A stretch of 64,000 nt of DNA, taken from Phoenix dactylifera (Eukaryota > Streptophyta > Magnoliopsida > Arecales > Arecaceae). Each line of letters starts with the position of its first letter. The first letter of the stretch is position 1. Shown here in pieces: positions 32,701 to 45,013 of this stretch. Both the position numbers and the translations under genes were made by a program. The notes beneath the pieces are model-generated. The model saw only the letters and a program-made list of their open reading frames with translations, was not told where the DNA came from and searched no databases. The DNA lies in assembly GCF_009389715.1 (NCBI RefSeq), contig NC_052404.1, positions 7,090,745 through 7,154,744 on the forward strand, given 5' to 3'.

Positions 32701-35700
32701 GGACCGCTAACTCATAGCCGATGGAGCACGAGCCGAGCTCGTCCGGTCAGAGAGGACCGCTAACTCATATTCGGGGAGCACGAGCCGAGCTCGACGGTGG
32801 AAGCCGATGGAGCACGAGCCGAGCTCGTCCGGTCAGAGAGGACCGCTAACTCATAGCCGATGGAGCACGAGCCGAGCTCGTCCGGCCAGAGAGGACCGCT
32901 AACTCATAGCCGATGGAGCACGAGCCGAGCTCGTCCGGTCAGAGAGGACCGCTAACCCGTATTCGGGGAGCACGAGCCGAGCTCGACGGTGGAAGCCGAT
33001 GGAGCACGAGCCGAGCTCGTCCGGTCAGAGAGGACCGCTAACTCATAGCCGATGGAGCACGAGCCGAGCTCGTCCGGTCAGAGAGGACCGCTAACTCATA
33101 GCTGATGGAGCACGAGCCGAGCTCGTCCGGTCAGAGAGGACCGCTAACTCATATTCGGGGAGCACGAGCCGAGCTCGACGGTGGAAGCCGATGGAGCACG
33201 AGCCGAGCTCGTCCGGTCAGAGAGGACCGCTAACTCATAGCCGATGGAGCACGAGCCGAGCTCGTCCGGTCAGAGAGGATCGCTAACTCATATTCGGGGA
33301 GCACAAGCCGAGCTCGACGGTGGAAGCCGATGGAGCACGAGCCGAGCTCGTCCGGTCAGAGAGGACCGCTAACTCATATTCGGGGAGCACGAGCCGAGCT
33401 CGACGGTGGAAGCCGATGGAGCACGAGCCGAGCTCGTCCGGTCAGAGAGGACCGCTAACTCATATTCGGGGAGCACGAGCCGAGCTCGACGGTGGAAGCC
33501 GATGGAGCACGAGCCGAGCTCGTCCGGTCAGAGAGGACCGCTAACTCATATTCGGGGAGCACGAGTCGAGCTCGACGGTGGAAGCCGATGGAGCACGAGC
33601 CGAGCTCGTCCGGTCAGAGAGGACCGCTAACTCATATTCGGGGAGCACGAGCCGAGCTCGACGGTGGAAGCCGATGGAGCACGAGCCGAGCTCGTCCGGT
33701 CAGAGAGGATCGCTAACTCATATCCCGACGTCTCGGGCGTCCCTATAGCCGGGGCATCCCGACGTCTCGGGGCATCCCGACGGATCGGGGCATCCCGACC
33801 GTGGTCAGGGTAGGAGCACGAGCCGAGCTCGTCCGGTCAGAGAGGACCGCTAACTCATGGCCGATGGAGCACGAGCCGAGCTCGTCCGGTCAGAGAGGAC
33901 CGCTAACTCATAGCCGATGGAGCACGAGCCGAGCTCGTCCGGTCAGAGAGGACCGCTAACTCATAGCCGATGGAGCACGAGCCGAGCTCGTCCGGTCAGA
34001 GAGGACCGCTAACTCATATCCCGACGTCTCGGGCGTCCCTATAGCCGGGGCATCCGACGTCTCGGGGCATCCTGACTGTAGTCAGGGTAGGAGCACGAGC
34101 CGAGCTCGTCCGGTCAGAGAGGACCGCTAACTCATAGCCGATGGAGCACGAGCCGAGCTCGTCCGGTCAGAGAGGACCGTTACTCATATTCCGATGGAGC
34201 ACGAGCCGAGCTCGTCCGGTCAGAGAGGACCGTTACTCATATCCCGACGTCTCGGGCGTCCCTATAGCCGGGGCATCCCGACGTCTCGAGGCATCCCGAC
34301 GGATCGGGGCATCCCGACGTCTCGGGGCATCCTGACCGTGGTCAGGGTAGGAGCACGAGCCGAGCTCGTCCGGTCAGAGAGGACCGCTAACTCATGGCCG
34401 ATGGAGCACGAGCCGAGCTCGTCCGGTCAGAGAGGACCGTTACTCATATCCCGATGGAGCACGAGCCGAGCTCGTCCGGTCAGAGAGGACCGCTAACTCA
34501 TAGCCGATGGAGCACGAGCCGAGCTCGTCCGGTCAGAGAGGACCGCTAACTCATATCCCGACGTCTCGGGCGTCCCTATAGCCGGGGCATCCCGACGTCT
34601 CGGGGCATCCTGACTGTAGTCAGGGTAGGAGCACGAGCCGAGCTCGTCCGGTCAGAGAGGACCGCTACTCATATCCCGACGTCTCGGGCGTCCCTATAGC
34701 CGGGGCATCCCGACGTCTCGGGGCATCCTGACTGTAGTCAGGGTAGGAGCACGAGCCGAGCTCGTCCGGTCAGAGAGGACCGCTAACTCATAGCCGATGG
34801 AGCACGAGCCGAGCTCGTCCGGTCAGAGAGGACCGCTACTCATATTCCGACGTCTCGGGCGTCCCTATAGCCGGGGCATCCCGACGTCTCGGGGCATCCC
34901 GACGGATCGGGGCATCCCGACGTCTCGGGGCATCCTGACCGTGGTCAGGGTAGGAGCACGAGCCGAGCTCGTCCGGTCAGAGAGGACCGCTAACTCATGG
35001 CCGATGGAGCACGAGCCGAGCTCGTCCGGTCAGAGAGGACAGCTAACTCATAGCCGATGGAGCACGAGCCGAGCTCGTCCGGTCAGAGAGGACCGCTAAC
35101 TCATAGCCGATGGAGCACGAACCGAGCTCGTCCGGTCAGAGAGGACCGCTAACTCATATCCCGACGTCTCGGGCATCCCTATAGCTGGGGCATCCCGACG
35201 TCTCGGGGCATCCTGACTGTAGTCAGGGTAGGAGCACGAGTCGAGCTCGTCCGGTCAGAGAGGACCGCTAACTCATAGCCGATGGAGCACGAGCCGAGCT
35301 CGTCCGGTCAGAGAGGACCGTTACTCATATCCCGATGGAGCACGAGCCGAGCTCGTCCGGTCAGAGAGGACCGTTACTCATATCCCGACGTCTCGGGCGT
35401 CCCTATAGCCGGGGCATCCCGACGTCTCGGGGCATCCCGACGGATCGGGGCATCCCGACGTCTCGGGGCATCCTGACCGTGGTCAGGGTAGGAGCACGAG
35501 CCGAGCTCGTCCGGTCAGAGAGGACCGCTAACTCATGGCCGATGGAGCACGAGCCGAGCTCGTCCGGTCAGAGAGGACCGTTACTCATATCCCGATGGAG
35601 CACGAGCCGAGCTCGTCCGGTCAGAGAGGACCGCTAACTCATAGCCGATGGAGCACGAGCCGAGCTCGTCCGGTCAGAGAGGACCGCTAACTCATATCCC

Positions 35701-36320
35701 GACGTTTCGGGCGTCCCTATAGCCGGGGCATCCCGACGTCTCGGGGCATCCTGACTGTAGTCAGGGTAGGAGCTCGAGCCGAGCTCGTCCGGTCAGAGAG
35801 GACCGCTAACTCATAGCCGATGGAGCACGAGCCAAGCTCGTCCGGTCAGAGAGGACCGTTACTCATATCCCGATGGAGCACGAGCCGAGCTCGTCCGGTC
35901 AGAGAGGACCGTTACTCATATCCCGACGTCTCGGGCGTCCCTATAGCCGGGGCATCCCGACATCTCGGGGCATCCCGACGGATCGGGGCATCCCGACGTC
36001 TCGGGGCATCCTGATCGTGGTCAGGGTAGGAGCACGAGCCGAGCTCGTTCGGTCAGAGAGGACCGCTAACTCATAGCCGATGGAGCACGAGCCGAGCTCG
36101 TCCGGTCAGAGAGGACCGCTACTCATCTCGATGTTTCGAGCATCCCTATAGCCGGGGCATCCCGACGTCTCGGGGCATCCTGACTGTAGTCAGGGTAGGA
36201 GCACGAGCCGAGCTCGTTGGTTGATGGAGAGCGCACCACGAACTCACGGACATCTTTAGGGGGTCCATGCAGGTACTCCATCCCGAGGCATCGGGGCATC
36301 CCAACCGTGGTCAGGGAAGA
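29727..36320. repeat. Hierarchical satellite-like tandem array in the Tat element
   Basis: About 6.6 kb made from three modules: a 53-bp unit (GATGGAGCACGAGCCGAGCT... ending ACTCATAGCC), a 33-bp extension (ATTCGGGGAGCACGAGCC...) that makes an 86-bp unit, and a palindrome-rich CCGACGTCTCGGG/GGGGCATCC module. Modules are arranged in larger repeats, about 538 bp at 35282-35820 and about 1.7-1.8 kb across 30628, 32322 and 34141. The variant CTCGATGTTTCGAGCATCC occurs only near the two edges (29898, 36127). Short plus-strand frames through it (MEHEPSSSGQRG) come from the repeat and are not genes. Tat elements are known for tandem repeats at this location. Confidence 0.92.
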
Positions 36321-36499
36321 AGAATAAACCTTATGCCATGAGATAATCAGGAAAATTGGTGAGCTCGGAATAAGTTCGCAAACCATCAGTTTATCGTGAA
36401 ATGAAATTCATAGAATGAAATTCAATGGTTGAATAATGGAGAACCCCTCAGGGTTCTACTGGTGGTACACGCGGAGATTTTCAGAGCTCCAGCTCCGCG

Positions 36500-39400
36500 G
36501 AATGGGAGTCCCATCTAGAGACTCCAATTGATAAGTTCCGGGTCGGCGAATGCGCGTGACTCGTTATGGTCCTTCCCAATTCGGGGCCAGCTTCCCTCGC
36601 TCAGTTGGTCGGGAGGTTTCAGCTCTTCTTAGGACAAGGTCCCCTGGTCTGAAAGATTTGACTTTGACCCTGGCGTTGTAGTACTGAGCTGTCTTTTGCT
36701 GGTACCTCGCCATACGTACTCGGGCGACCTCCCTTGTTTCCTCGATCAGGTCGAGGTTGCCTCTGAGCTGCGAAGAGTTGGAGCTGGCATCGTGGTGCTC
36801 GACTCTTGGAGAGGGGAGCCCAATCTCTAGTGGAATGACGGCCTCTATCCTATATGTTAGGTTGAAGGGAGTCTCGCCGGTGGGGACGCGGAACGTAGTC
36901 CGGTAAGCCCACAGGACATTGTATAGGTCTTCGACCCATTGTCCTTTGGATTTGTCGAGCCTGGTTTTGAGACCCTGCAAAATAGTACGATTTGTTACCT
37001 CGGTTTCTCCATTTGTCTGAGGATGCGCGACCGAGGTGAAGCGGTGGTCAATGCCAAGCTCGGAGCAGAACTCTCTGAAATGGATGTTGTCGAACTGGCG
37101 ACCGTTGTCAGAGATAAGGATGCGGGGAAGCCCGAATCTGCAAATGATGGACTTCCAGACGAAATCCCGCATCTTCTGCTCAGTGATCCGGGCGAGGGGC
37201 TCAGCTTCCACCCACTTAGTGAAATAGTCGATGGAGACGACCAGGAACTTCCTTTGCCCGGTGGCCAGTGGAAATGGCCCAAGGATGTCAATTCCCCACT
37301 GGGCAAAAGGCCAAGGGGAGCTGATAGAAGTCAAAGGAGCCGAGGGTCGGCGCTGAACATTGGCGTTCCTTTGGCACCGGTCGCATCTTTGGACGAAATC
37401 CATAGCATCCTTCTGGAGTGTCGGCCAATAATATCCTTGGCGCAGAATTTTATGGGCCAATGCTCGCCCTCCCAGATGGTTTCCACAAATCCCTTCGTAG
37501 ACTTCGCGCAGGGCATAATTAGCTTCCATTGGGCGAAGGCATCTGAGGAGGGGAGAGGTGAAGGATTTCCGATAGAGCTTTCCCTCGTATAGTATGTATC
37601 GGGTGGCGAGGCGCTTGATTCGGCGAGCCTCTCGTACATCAGCAGGGAGGGTTTCGTCTTGCAGATAGCTGATGAGTTCATCCATCCAGCTTGGCTCGAG
37701 CTCGGTGCAGAGGGTCTGCTCGGGCTCGTCTGTGCTGAGCTTTTGGAGATATTCCAGTGCTGCCTCTTTGGGAAGCTCGCTCATGCGAGAGGACGCCAGC
37801 TTTGATAGCTGGTCGGCCCTGAGATTCTCCGACCTGGCAATATGTTGAATGTGGAAAAAGTTCAAGGTCGAGGCGAGATCCCGTACCTTCTGGAGATACT
37901 TCTGCATGGTCGGGTCTCTGGCTTCGAAGTCGCCCACAATTTGGTTGACGACGAGCTGAGAATCACTGAAGGCCTTCAAGTCCTTCACTCCTAGTTCTTT
38001 GGCTAGCTTAAGCCCGGCAACGAGCGCTTCATACTCCGCCATGTTATTGGAAGCAGGAAACTCGAGGCGCAGGGCCTGCTCGGCGACCACCCCCTCCGGG
38101 CTGGTGAGAATAAATCCTGCTCCGCTACCCCCCGAGTTTGAAGAGCCATCGACATGTAGAGTCCATGTCAAACTTGGGGTCTGCTCCAGCGGTGGCTCAG
38201 GTTCAGGCTCGACCTCATCCGGTATGGTGCACTCGACAATAAAATCTGCGAGTGCTTGTGCTTTGATCGTCGGTCTGGGCCGGTACTCAATGTCGAATTC
38301 TCCGAGCTCAATGGCCCATTTAGTGATCCGACCCGCACGATCTGATCTCTGCATGATCTGCTTGACCGGCTGGTCAGTCAGCACAGCCACTGTATGAGCT
38401 TGGAAGTAGGGTCGGAGCCTCCGAGCCGAGATGACCAAAGAATAGGCGGTCTTCTCAAGCTTGGAGTATCGGGTCTCAGCGTCCCTTAAGACCCGGCTGG
38501 TGTAATACACTGGTTTCTGAAGTTTTTCCTCTTCTCGGACCAGGACCGAGCTTACTGCTACAGGGGAGACAGCTAGATACAAGTAGAGGAGCTCACCCTG
38601 TTGAGGCTTCGTGAGCAGGGGAGGGGAAGCCAGCAGGTGCTTGAGCTCTTCAAAAGATTGCTGGCACTCGTCCGACCACAAAAAGCTCTTCGGCTTCTTG
38701 AGGGCTGCAAAGAATGGAAAGCAGCGCTCGGCCGAGCGGGAGATAAATCTCCCGAGGGCTGCCACTCGGCCCGTGAGCCGCTGTACCTCCTTGACCGTCC
38801 TGGGAGGCGTCATCCCTTGGAGGGCTCGGATCTTCTCTGGATTGGCCTCAATTCCTCGTTGTGTAATGATGAAGCCGAGGAATTTGCCGGAGGTGACCCC
38901 GAATGCACATTTAGCTGGGTTGAGCTTCATCTGGTATTTTCGGAGTGTGGAGAATGCTTCATTGAGGTCGGCTATGTGGTCTTGCGCCGTCTTGCTTTTC
39001 ACCAGCATGTCATCCATGTAGACCTCCATGTTTCGGCCTATTTGGTCTTTGAAGATCCGGCTGACCAGCCTTTGATAAGTTGCCCCGGCATTTTTTAGGC
39101 CGAACGGCATCACTTTGTTGCAGTAGGTTCCCCCGTCGGTGATGAAGGCTGTCTTTTCCTCATTTCTGGTGCCATGCGGATCTGGTTATATCCGGAAAAG
39201 GCGTCCATGAATGCCAGCAGCTCGTGACCCGAGGTGGAGTCCACGAGCTGGTCGATGCTGGAAAGTGGAAAGCTGTCCTTCGGGCAGGCTTTATTTAGGT
39301 CGGTGTAGTCCACGCACATACGCCACTTCCCGCTAGCTTTTTTGACGAGGACCACATTGGCGAGCCATTCCGGGTAGGATATCTCCCGGATGAAGCCGGC

Positions 39401-40080
39401 TTCAAGGAGCTTGCCGACCTCCTCGGCTGCTGCTCGTTGTCGTTCAGGAGCGGCGCCTCGCTTCTTTTGTCGCACGGGCTTGCAGGTCGGCTTCACCTAA
39501 AGCCGGTGGACCATGACCTCCGGGTCTATCCCCGGCATGTCTGCAGGCGACCATGCGAAGACATCCATATTGTCCAGTAGGAAGTTGACGAGGCGACTCC
39601 TCTCGTGTTCGCCAAGGCCAGAGCCGACCTGCATGGTTAGCTCGGGAAAGTTCTCTCGTAAGGGAACTTGAATTAACAACTCACCAGGCTCTACCCGCTC
39701 TTTCTGGGGGTTGACCCGTGCCTCCATAACTTCAGTTGAGGGCTGGTCAGTCGTTGGGGCAGGCACCTCGGCTGGTCGTCTTGCCTCGTGGGTCGCTAGG
39801 TAGCATCGCCTTGCCACCATTTGGTCCCCTCGGGCTTCACCGACTCCCTGGCTGGTGGGGAATCGCATCAGCAGGTGGTGAGTTGAGACCGCTGCTCGGA
39901 GGGCGTTGAGTCCTGGCCTTCCGAGGATGGCGTTGTAAACCGAGGGCAGGCGTATCACAAGGAAGCTCATACCCACGGTACTTTCACGAGGGGCGAGCCC
40001 GGCTGTGACCAGAAGGTCGATCTCGCCCTCTACTGGGACTGAATCCCCAGTGAATCCAACTAGCGGAGCATTCATCCTCC
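36500..40080 (-). mobile_element. pol region of the Tat element (protease, RT, RNase H, second RNase H, integrase)
   Basis: Read leftwards. The RT region shows YMDDMLVKS; then comes RNase H, followed by a second RNase H with LHVDGSSNSGG, AEYEALVAGL and FSDSQLVVNQI. Integrase follows, with a zinc-binding region (YYWPT...CDRCQ) and catalytic-core signatures GIDILGPF and ISDNGRQF. The dual RNase H places it in the Tat lineage of Ty3/gypsy. Together with gag it is interrupted in about five places and is treated as a fossil. Confidence 0.9.
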
Positions 40081-41912
40081 GTAGCTATTCTTTTGTCATC
40101 CCCATTTTACAATAAGCACCAAAATACAAAACATTCGCCGAGCTTCCATTATCAACCAGGACGCGTTTTACATCAAATTTATTTATGATCATGGAGATGA
40201 CCATGGCGTCATCATGGGGAGTTTCGACTCTCTCTAGATCGTCATCTGAGAAGGAGATGGCTTCAGAGGTGCGCGGGCGCTTCGAGGAGGCTTCTTCCCC
40301 TGAGGCTTCCCCAGCCGAGGTCCCGCCTCGGATAGTGTTGATGACGCCGGCGATGGGCCTGTTGGCATTTGAACCTTCAGGCTGTGCTGCTCCTTCGGCT
40401 GGCTTCTTTCTTTCACGCCGGCCTTGCACAAACCGATCGAGCACCCCTCGGCGGATGAGTGCTTCGATCTCATTTCGGAGCTGATAACACTCCTCAGTAT
40501 CATGGCCTTGATCCCGGTGGAAACGGCAATACTTCCGGTTATCACGCCGGGTTCGGGTATCTGGCTTCGGAGGTGGGAGCCGGATGCGATCCCGACTCTC
40601 GATCTCCATGAGGATTTCAGCCCGAGGAGCATTGAGGGGAGTATACTTTTCATACCTCCCTTGGGGTGCACGGGCCTGCAGTGGGAACCTCGGGCGGAGT
40701 GGTGACCTCTGCTGTGGCGGTCCTCTCAACCGGGGTGGACTCTTCGGGCGGGGCGGATTCTTAGCTCATCGCGGAGACGGGCTTCTGGGCCGGCCGCGCT
40801 CCTCGCGGCGTCTTTTCTTGGGGTTCTGTTCGGTCCCACCCCGCCTAACTGCCACGGCCTCTTCTGCCTTGGCATACTTCCGCGCCCGAGCGAACATTTC
40901 GGTGAGGTCTGTGGGAAAATTCTTCTCGATCGAGAAGAGGAATCTGTAGGACCGGGCTCCAGTCTTCAATGCTGACATGGCGATTGACTGGTCAAGCTCC
41001 CGGACCTCCCATGTTGCGGTGGTGAACCGGTCCAAGTACTCCTTGAAGGATTCTCCCTCCTTTTGTTTGATGTCAAGGAGGGAGTCGGATGTCCGCCGCT
41101 GGGGCTAGCTGGCGGCAAAGTTGCCAGCAAATTGTCTGCCGAGCTGCTCAAAGGAAGAGACAGTACTCGGCTTCAGCCCGGTGAACCAAAGCCGGGCTGG
41201 CCCTCGGAGTGTCGCCGGAAAAGCTTTGCACATCATGGCCTCCGAGGCTCCTTGTAGGGTCATTAAGACCCGGTAACTCTCCAGGTGGTCCAGGGGATCA
41301 GCCTTGCCGTTGTAGGGCTCCACCTGGGGCATCTTGAACCGTAGTGGGACCGGTTGATCTTCGATCTCCGGGAAGAAGGGAGACTTCGTAGTGAACTCGA
41401 AGTCGTTATCACGTCCTGATTTTCTCCCGTGGAGTGCCTGGATTTGGCGCTCCAGCTTCTCGACCTTCTTGTCGAGTTCATCATTCTGGAGGATCGCTGC
41501 AGCGGTTCGTTCGAGCGCAGGTTGCCCTGGAACCGACTCAGCTTCTGAAGGCTGTGGCCAGCCTCCGTAGCCTCTGGCTGGGTGCTCTCTCCAGAGGGAG
41601 GCCTGGACTTGGGAGTCCTGACCTCGAAGGGGAAGTCCGCTTGTAGGAGGCTCCGGTTGAGCTGGAGCCGGAGGAGGCGGTGCCGTTGGGATGCCCCTGG
41701 GTTGCAAGCTTTGGACAGCGGTAGCCAAGGCTTGCACTTGTTGCACCAGGGCATCAAACTGCTCCGGTCGAACTTGAGGCGCTGACTCGGCCGGGGGTGG
41801 TGAGTTCCGAACGGAACGCTCAGGACTAGGTGGAGGACGTCGAGAGGCGTTGGAAGCCCCTTTGCTTCTTAGCTTCATGGCAGCGAACTCGGTCCCTTCC
41901 TCTAGCGCCAAC
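40080..41912 (-). mobile_element. gag region of the Tat element
   Basis: Begins just inside the 5' LTR. The N-terminal part is Pro/Ala-rich, then a coiled-coil stretch, then a retrotransposon gag domain with VEPYNGKADPLDHLESY, GPARLWFTGLKP and SFEQLGRQF. Further on is a zinc-knuckle-like CRFHRDQGHDTEEC followed by RNEIEALIRRG, typical of Tat gag. Broken. Confidence 0.88.
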
Positions 41913-43272
41913 TGTTGCTGGAAATTGGACCTGGGGGCTGCCGCGAAGCCAGGGGAAGGAGGAGCTCCGCTGCCGGAAGGGCGGACGGCGGTGCGCCGGC
42001 CGGTGACGTCCTCCTGGAGGGGTGTAAGTCCTGCAAAAAAGCCGGTGGCCGGGCTCCCCGGCGCCGGCCCTCCGATGCTTAAGTCAGAGGGGACAGATAT
42101 GTGGAGAGAGCAAGGAAGAGAGTATATGGAGAAGACAGCCGGAATATTTGAATAAGATGAAGAAGATGAAGAGGGTGATATCCTCTATTGTGTCTGTGCT
42201 ATTTGCTTCTTTTCACCCGGTCCAGGAGGGTTCTGTCCCGGGGGAGTTTTTTCTATTTTTTGCCCCTCCTTTTTCCCCCCAGGTTTCCTTTTATAGAAGG
42301 ATTTTTGTTACCTCGGAGGTGACAGGAGGTTTGTCCTGTTTTGTAATAATTGGGCACGATTTGGCCCATTAATGGCGTAGTGGCGAACGGGACCGAATCA
42401 GACCGGAACCAGGGAATTGTCACGGTCGATCGGGCCTGTTGGAGTTGTTGAACCGCCGGCCGTGGTGGGCCTGGGGTCCGTGGATGGTAAGTGCATTTAT
42501 TACCGAATGAACCGGCGGTCAGGTAGAGCCATACGCTCTGATGGTTCAGTGATCCGGAGATCGTCTTGGGCCGTGCTCATTAAATGACTGGGCGCATCAG
42601 AGACTTGAGGGAGTCTCACGCATTGATGGCAGGTCGTGCCGAATATCTGCAGAGATCTTATGCCTTGATGGCTTGGAGATAGCGGCAGGCTATAGTAGAG
42701 TCGCGTGTATAGCCGCCGGACCTTTCGAGAAAGCTTGGCGGGGAGGAGTATTAGTCAAGGCATCGGCTCGGCAAGGGTGCCGAGCCGAGCTGGTCGCCCA
42801 GAGGGGCGCCCTGTGGCGGGGTTGCTTCAAGTACTCCTTGTCGGCGCCCTTTGGGCGAGCACCTTCTAGCCGAGCGCCTCTATTTGGCGCTCTCTAGTCA
42901 GCGTTTTCTAGTTGAGCGCTTCTCTGGTCGGCGTCCGCTGGTCGGCTGTTCCTATCCGAGCATCTCTACTTGGCTATTTTGATTGGGCGCCTCTTGGCGC
43001 TCTCTCTGGTCGGCGCTCTTTAGCCGAGCGTCTTCCTGGTCGGCTCTTTCTAGCCGAGCATCCCTACTTGGGACGTTGGTTGGTCCGAGCGCCTCTTGGC
43101 GCTCCGGTCGGCACTCTTGGGCTGAGCATCTTTTCAGATTGGCGCTCTCTAGCCGAGCACCCCTCTGGTTGGTGCTCTCTGGTCGGCACTCTTTGGCCGA
43201 GCTCCTTTCTGGTCGGCGCTTTTTGGCCGAGCGCCTCCGTGGTGGTATGACTTTGGGGTTTTTCCCCCAACA
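41913..43272 (-). repeat. 5' LTR of the Tat element
   Basis: 1,360 bp, same length as the 3' LTR with about sixteen base differences and no net length change. TATA-like CTATAAAAGG is also present on the minus strand, near 42287-42296. Confidence 0.93.
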
Positions 43273-43574
43273 GTAGTATAAGTTGTAACCTGACCAAAGG
43301 TCATCAATGCATTCTTCTTCAAATCCCTGAAGAGGGCTGTAGCCTTGCTGTGCACCATCATAATCGAAGCACTGAGCAGAGAAGGGAGAGCTAAACATCT
43401 CCGAAGCAAAGCTTTGTTTAGTGCTATGCTTCTTCACAAGATTTGGCAATTCCAGATAAAAGTTTTATGAGCTGAACGATTCGAAGGCTTGGACATTTGG
43501 TGGTGCAAATCAACGAGTGAACGGAATCCAACAAGGGGAAATGACAGGAAAGCTGAAGTAATCCATGACAACAT
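43273..43574 (-). pseudogene. GRAS-5, 5' part
   Basis: Start codon at 43572-43574 and the first ~105 codons of GRAS-5, separated from the rest by the retrotransposon. Relative to GRAS-4 it also lacks 16 bp near 43456, between two ATC triplets. That shifts the frame from the first ATG but leaves Met65 and what follows readable. The deletion may be older or younger than the insertion; if translation really begins at Met65 it would have been harmless on its own. Confidence 0.85.
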
Positions 43575-44244
43575 CGTTAATATAAGACAGTCCTACTGAT
43601 AACTTTCATGATTGTACGCATCATTCAAGCCATGGTATATGCCAATTGTTCTCGCGTTTTCCAATGGCTTTCCCCAGCTAAGAACAAGTCACATAATACG
43701 ACGCATTGATCAATGGCGGCATCAATTTGTATATTTTTATGATTATTTCATCCATTTGGCTCCAGATACAAGCAGTTGGTGGGTAGCTAGCTATGTGGCA
43801 ACAAATCATAGAATGAGAGGACCAAAATGTTATCAAACCCAATACCAGGGGACGCAGAAAGTGTGAATACATTGATTGGGCGGTGTAACCAATCATGGCC
43901 TGCACGATGACTTACAACGAGTTAGTTGCACAGGGCCCACATATCAAGAAACCTCAATAATAAAAGCTTTGAGATTAGAAATTTCATTATATTTAAATAA
44001 GAATGTAGTTTTTTTATGGTTTCATTACGACGAGGTATCAAATGGCACAACCTATTTGTCTGGCTCGAAAATTCTTCCGAGATAAAAGGTAGGAGCAAGA
44101 GACAAGCAAAGAATTGGTACCATCAAAGTCCAAATTCCAGACCAATTTCTCTTTAATTTGCTAAAGATTTCTATTCACCCAGTGTCATAGACAGTAGCAA
44201 AAAGTTGTCTTCAGAAGCCGACAAATAAGATAAGAAGCAACTAA
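43575..44244 (-). promoter_or_regulatory. 5' flank of GRAS-5
   Basis: About 670 bp homologous to the flanks of GRAS-1, -3 and -4. It now sits upstream of only the first ~105 codons and then the retrotransposon. Confidence 0.35.
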
Positions 44245-44972
44245 GGCCCCATTTAGGAGGGTTTTTGGAGGGCCAAAAAGCACTTTCTGTCCCTCCAAAA
44301 GCTTTTTTAGATGAAATAGAGGTATTTGATAAAAATTTTGGAAAATTGTTTTAGCTTTTTCAGAAAGCTAAAAATAGTTTTTTGGAAGAAGCTCCATTTT
44401 GGAACTTTCCGAATAAGTACTTTTAAGCCGGGTCGAAAAGTTATTTTTTTGACCAAAATACCTGTGATAAAATATAACAATTACATAAAATGTCCCTTTA
44501 ATAATTGTTTAACTAATTTTATCACCTAGCTAGAAAATTTGTTATATTATAAAAAATTAATTTACAGTAATAATTATAATATTTTATATATTTATTATTA
44601 TATTATACTAGAAATATAATTACATTATATCATAATACATTGATATGTTATGTTAAATAATTTAATATTATATTAATTATTATGCTATAGTATACAATAT
44701 TATATTACTATATTATAATAATATTATATTACATTATAATAATATTATACTATATCATATATTTATGTATTAATACATATTATATTTTATTATGCTCTTT
44801 TGTATAATACTATGCAATATTCTTTGTAGCCATTTTGTCATACCAAAAGTACTTTCTCAATTTGTTTACTAAACAGATGTTAAAATGGCACAACACTTTA
44901 GAAATGTAGTTACCAAATAGCAAACAACTTTTTATAAAAGCTCTATTTCCAACAGCTCTCCCAAACAGGGCC
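44245..44972. mobile_element. Tourist-like MITE, copy E
   Basis: 728 bp, ends GGCCCCATTTAGGAGGG and AGCTCTCCCAAACAGGGCC, TAA on both sides. Non-coding, AT-rich. Confidence 0.72.
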
Positions 44973-45013
44973 TAAGAATCCTAGAGAGCCCAATCAAACG
45001 TTTAAGGTATACC

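Larger units (their letters stand above)
24494..43272 (-). mobile_element. Ty3/gypsy LTR retrotransposon, Tat lineage (Retand/Ogre-like), inserted in GRAS-5
   Basis: 18,779 bp, minus orientation. The target duplication is GTGGT at 24489-24493 and GTAGT at 43273-43277 (one change). LTRs of 1,360 bp lie at each end. Parts in element order: 5' LTR, primer-binding region just inside (TTGGCGCTAGAGG), gag, protease, reverse transcriptase, RNase H, a second archaeal-type RNase H typical of the Tat lineage, integrase, a long tandem-repeat region, an oppositely oriented extra ORF, a purine-rich tract (GGGGGG core, 25854-25864) and the 3' LTR. Gag-pol is broken in about five places, so it is a fossil that could move only with help. 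About sixteen LTR differences (about 1.2%) suggest an age near half a million years at a grass rate, and more at a slower palm-like rate. Confidence 0.93.

Noticed and set aside
30197-36076. Many short plus-strand frames (MEHEPSSSGQRGPL...) in the tandem array
   Set aside because: They are products of the 53/86-bp repeat, lack any domain, and 86 is not a multiple of three so frames do not persist.
29727-36320. CRISPR-like array
   Set aside because: The repeats are contiguous modular tandem units with no unique spacers, in plant DNA and inside an LTR element.
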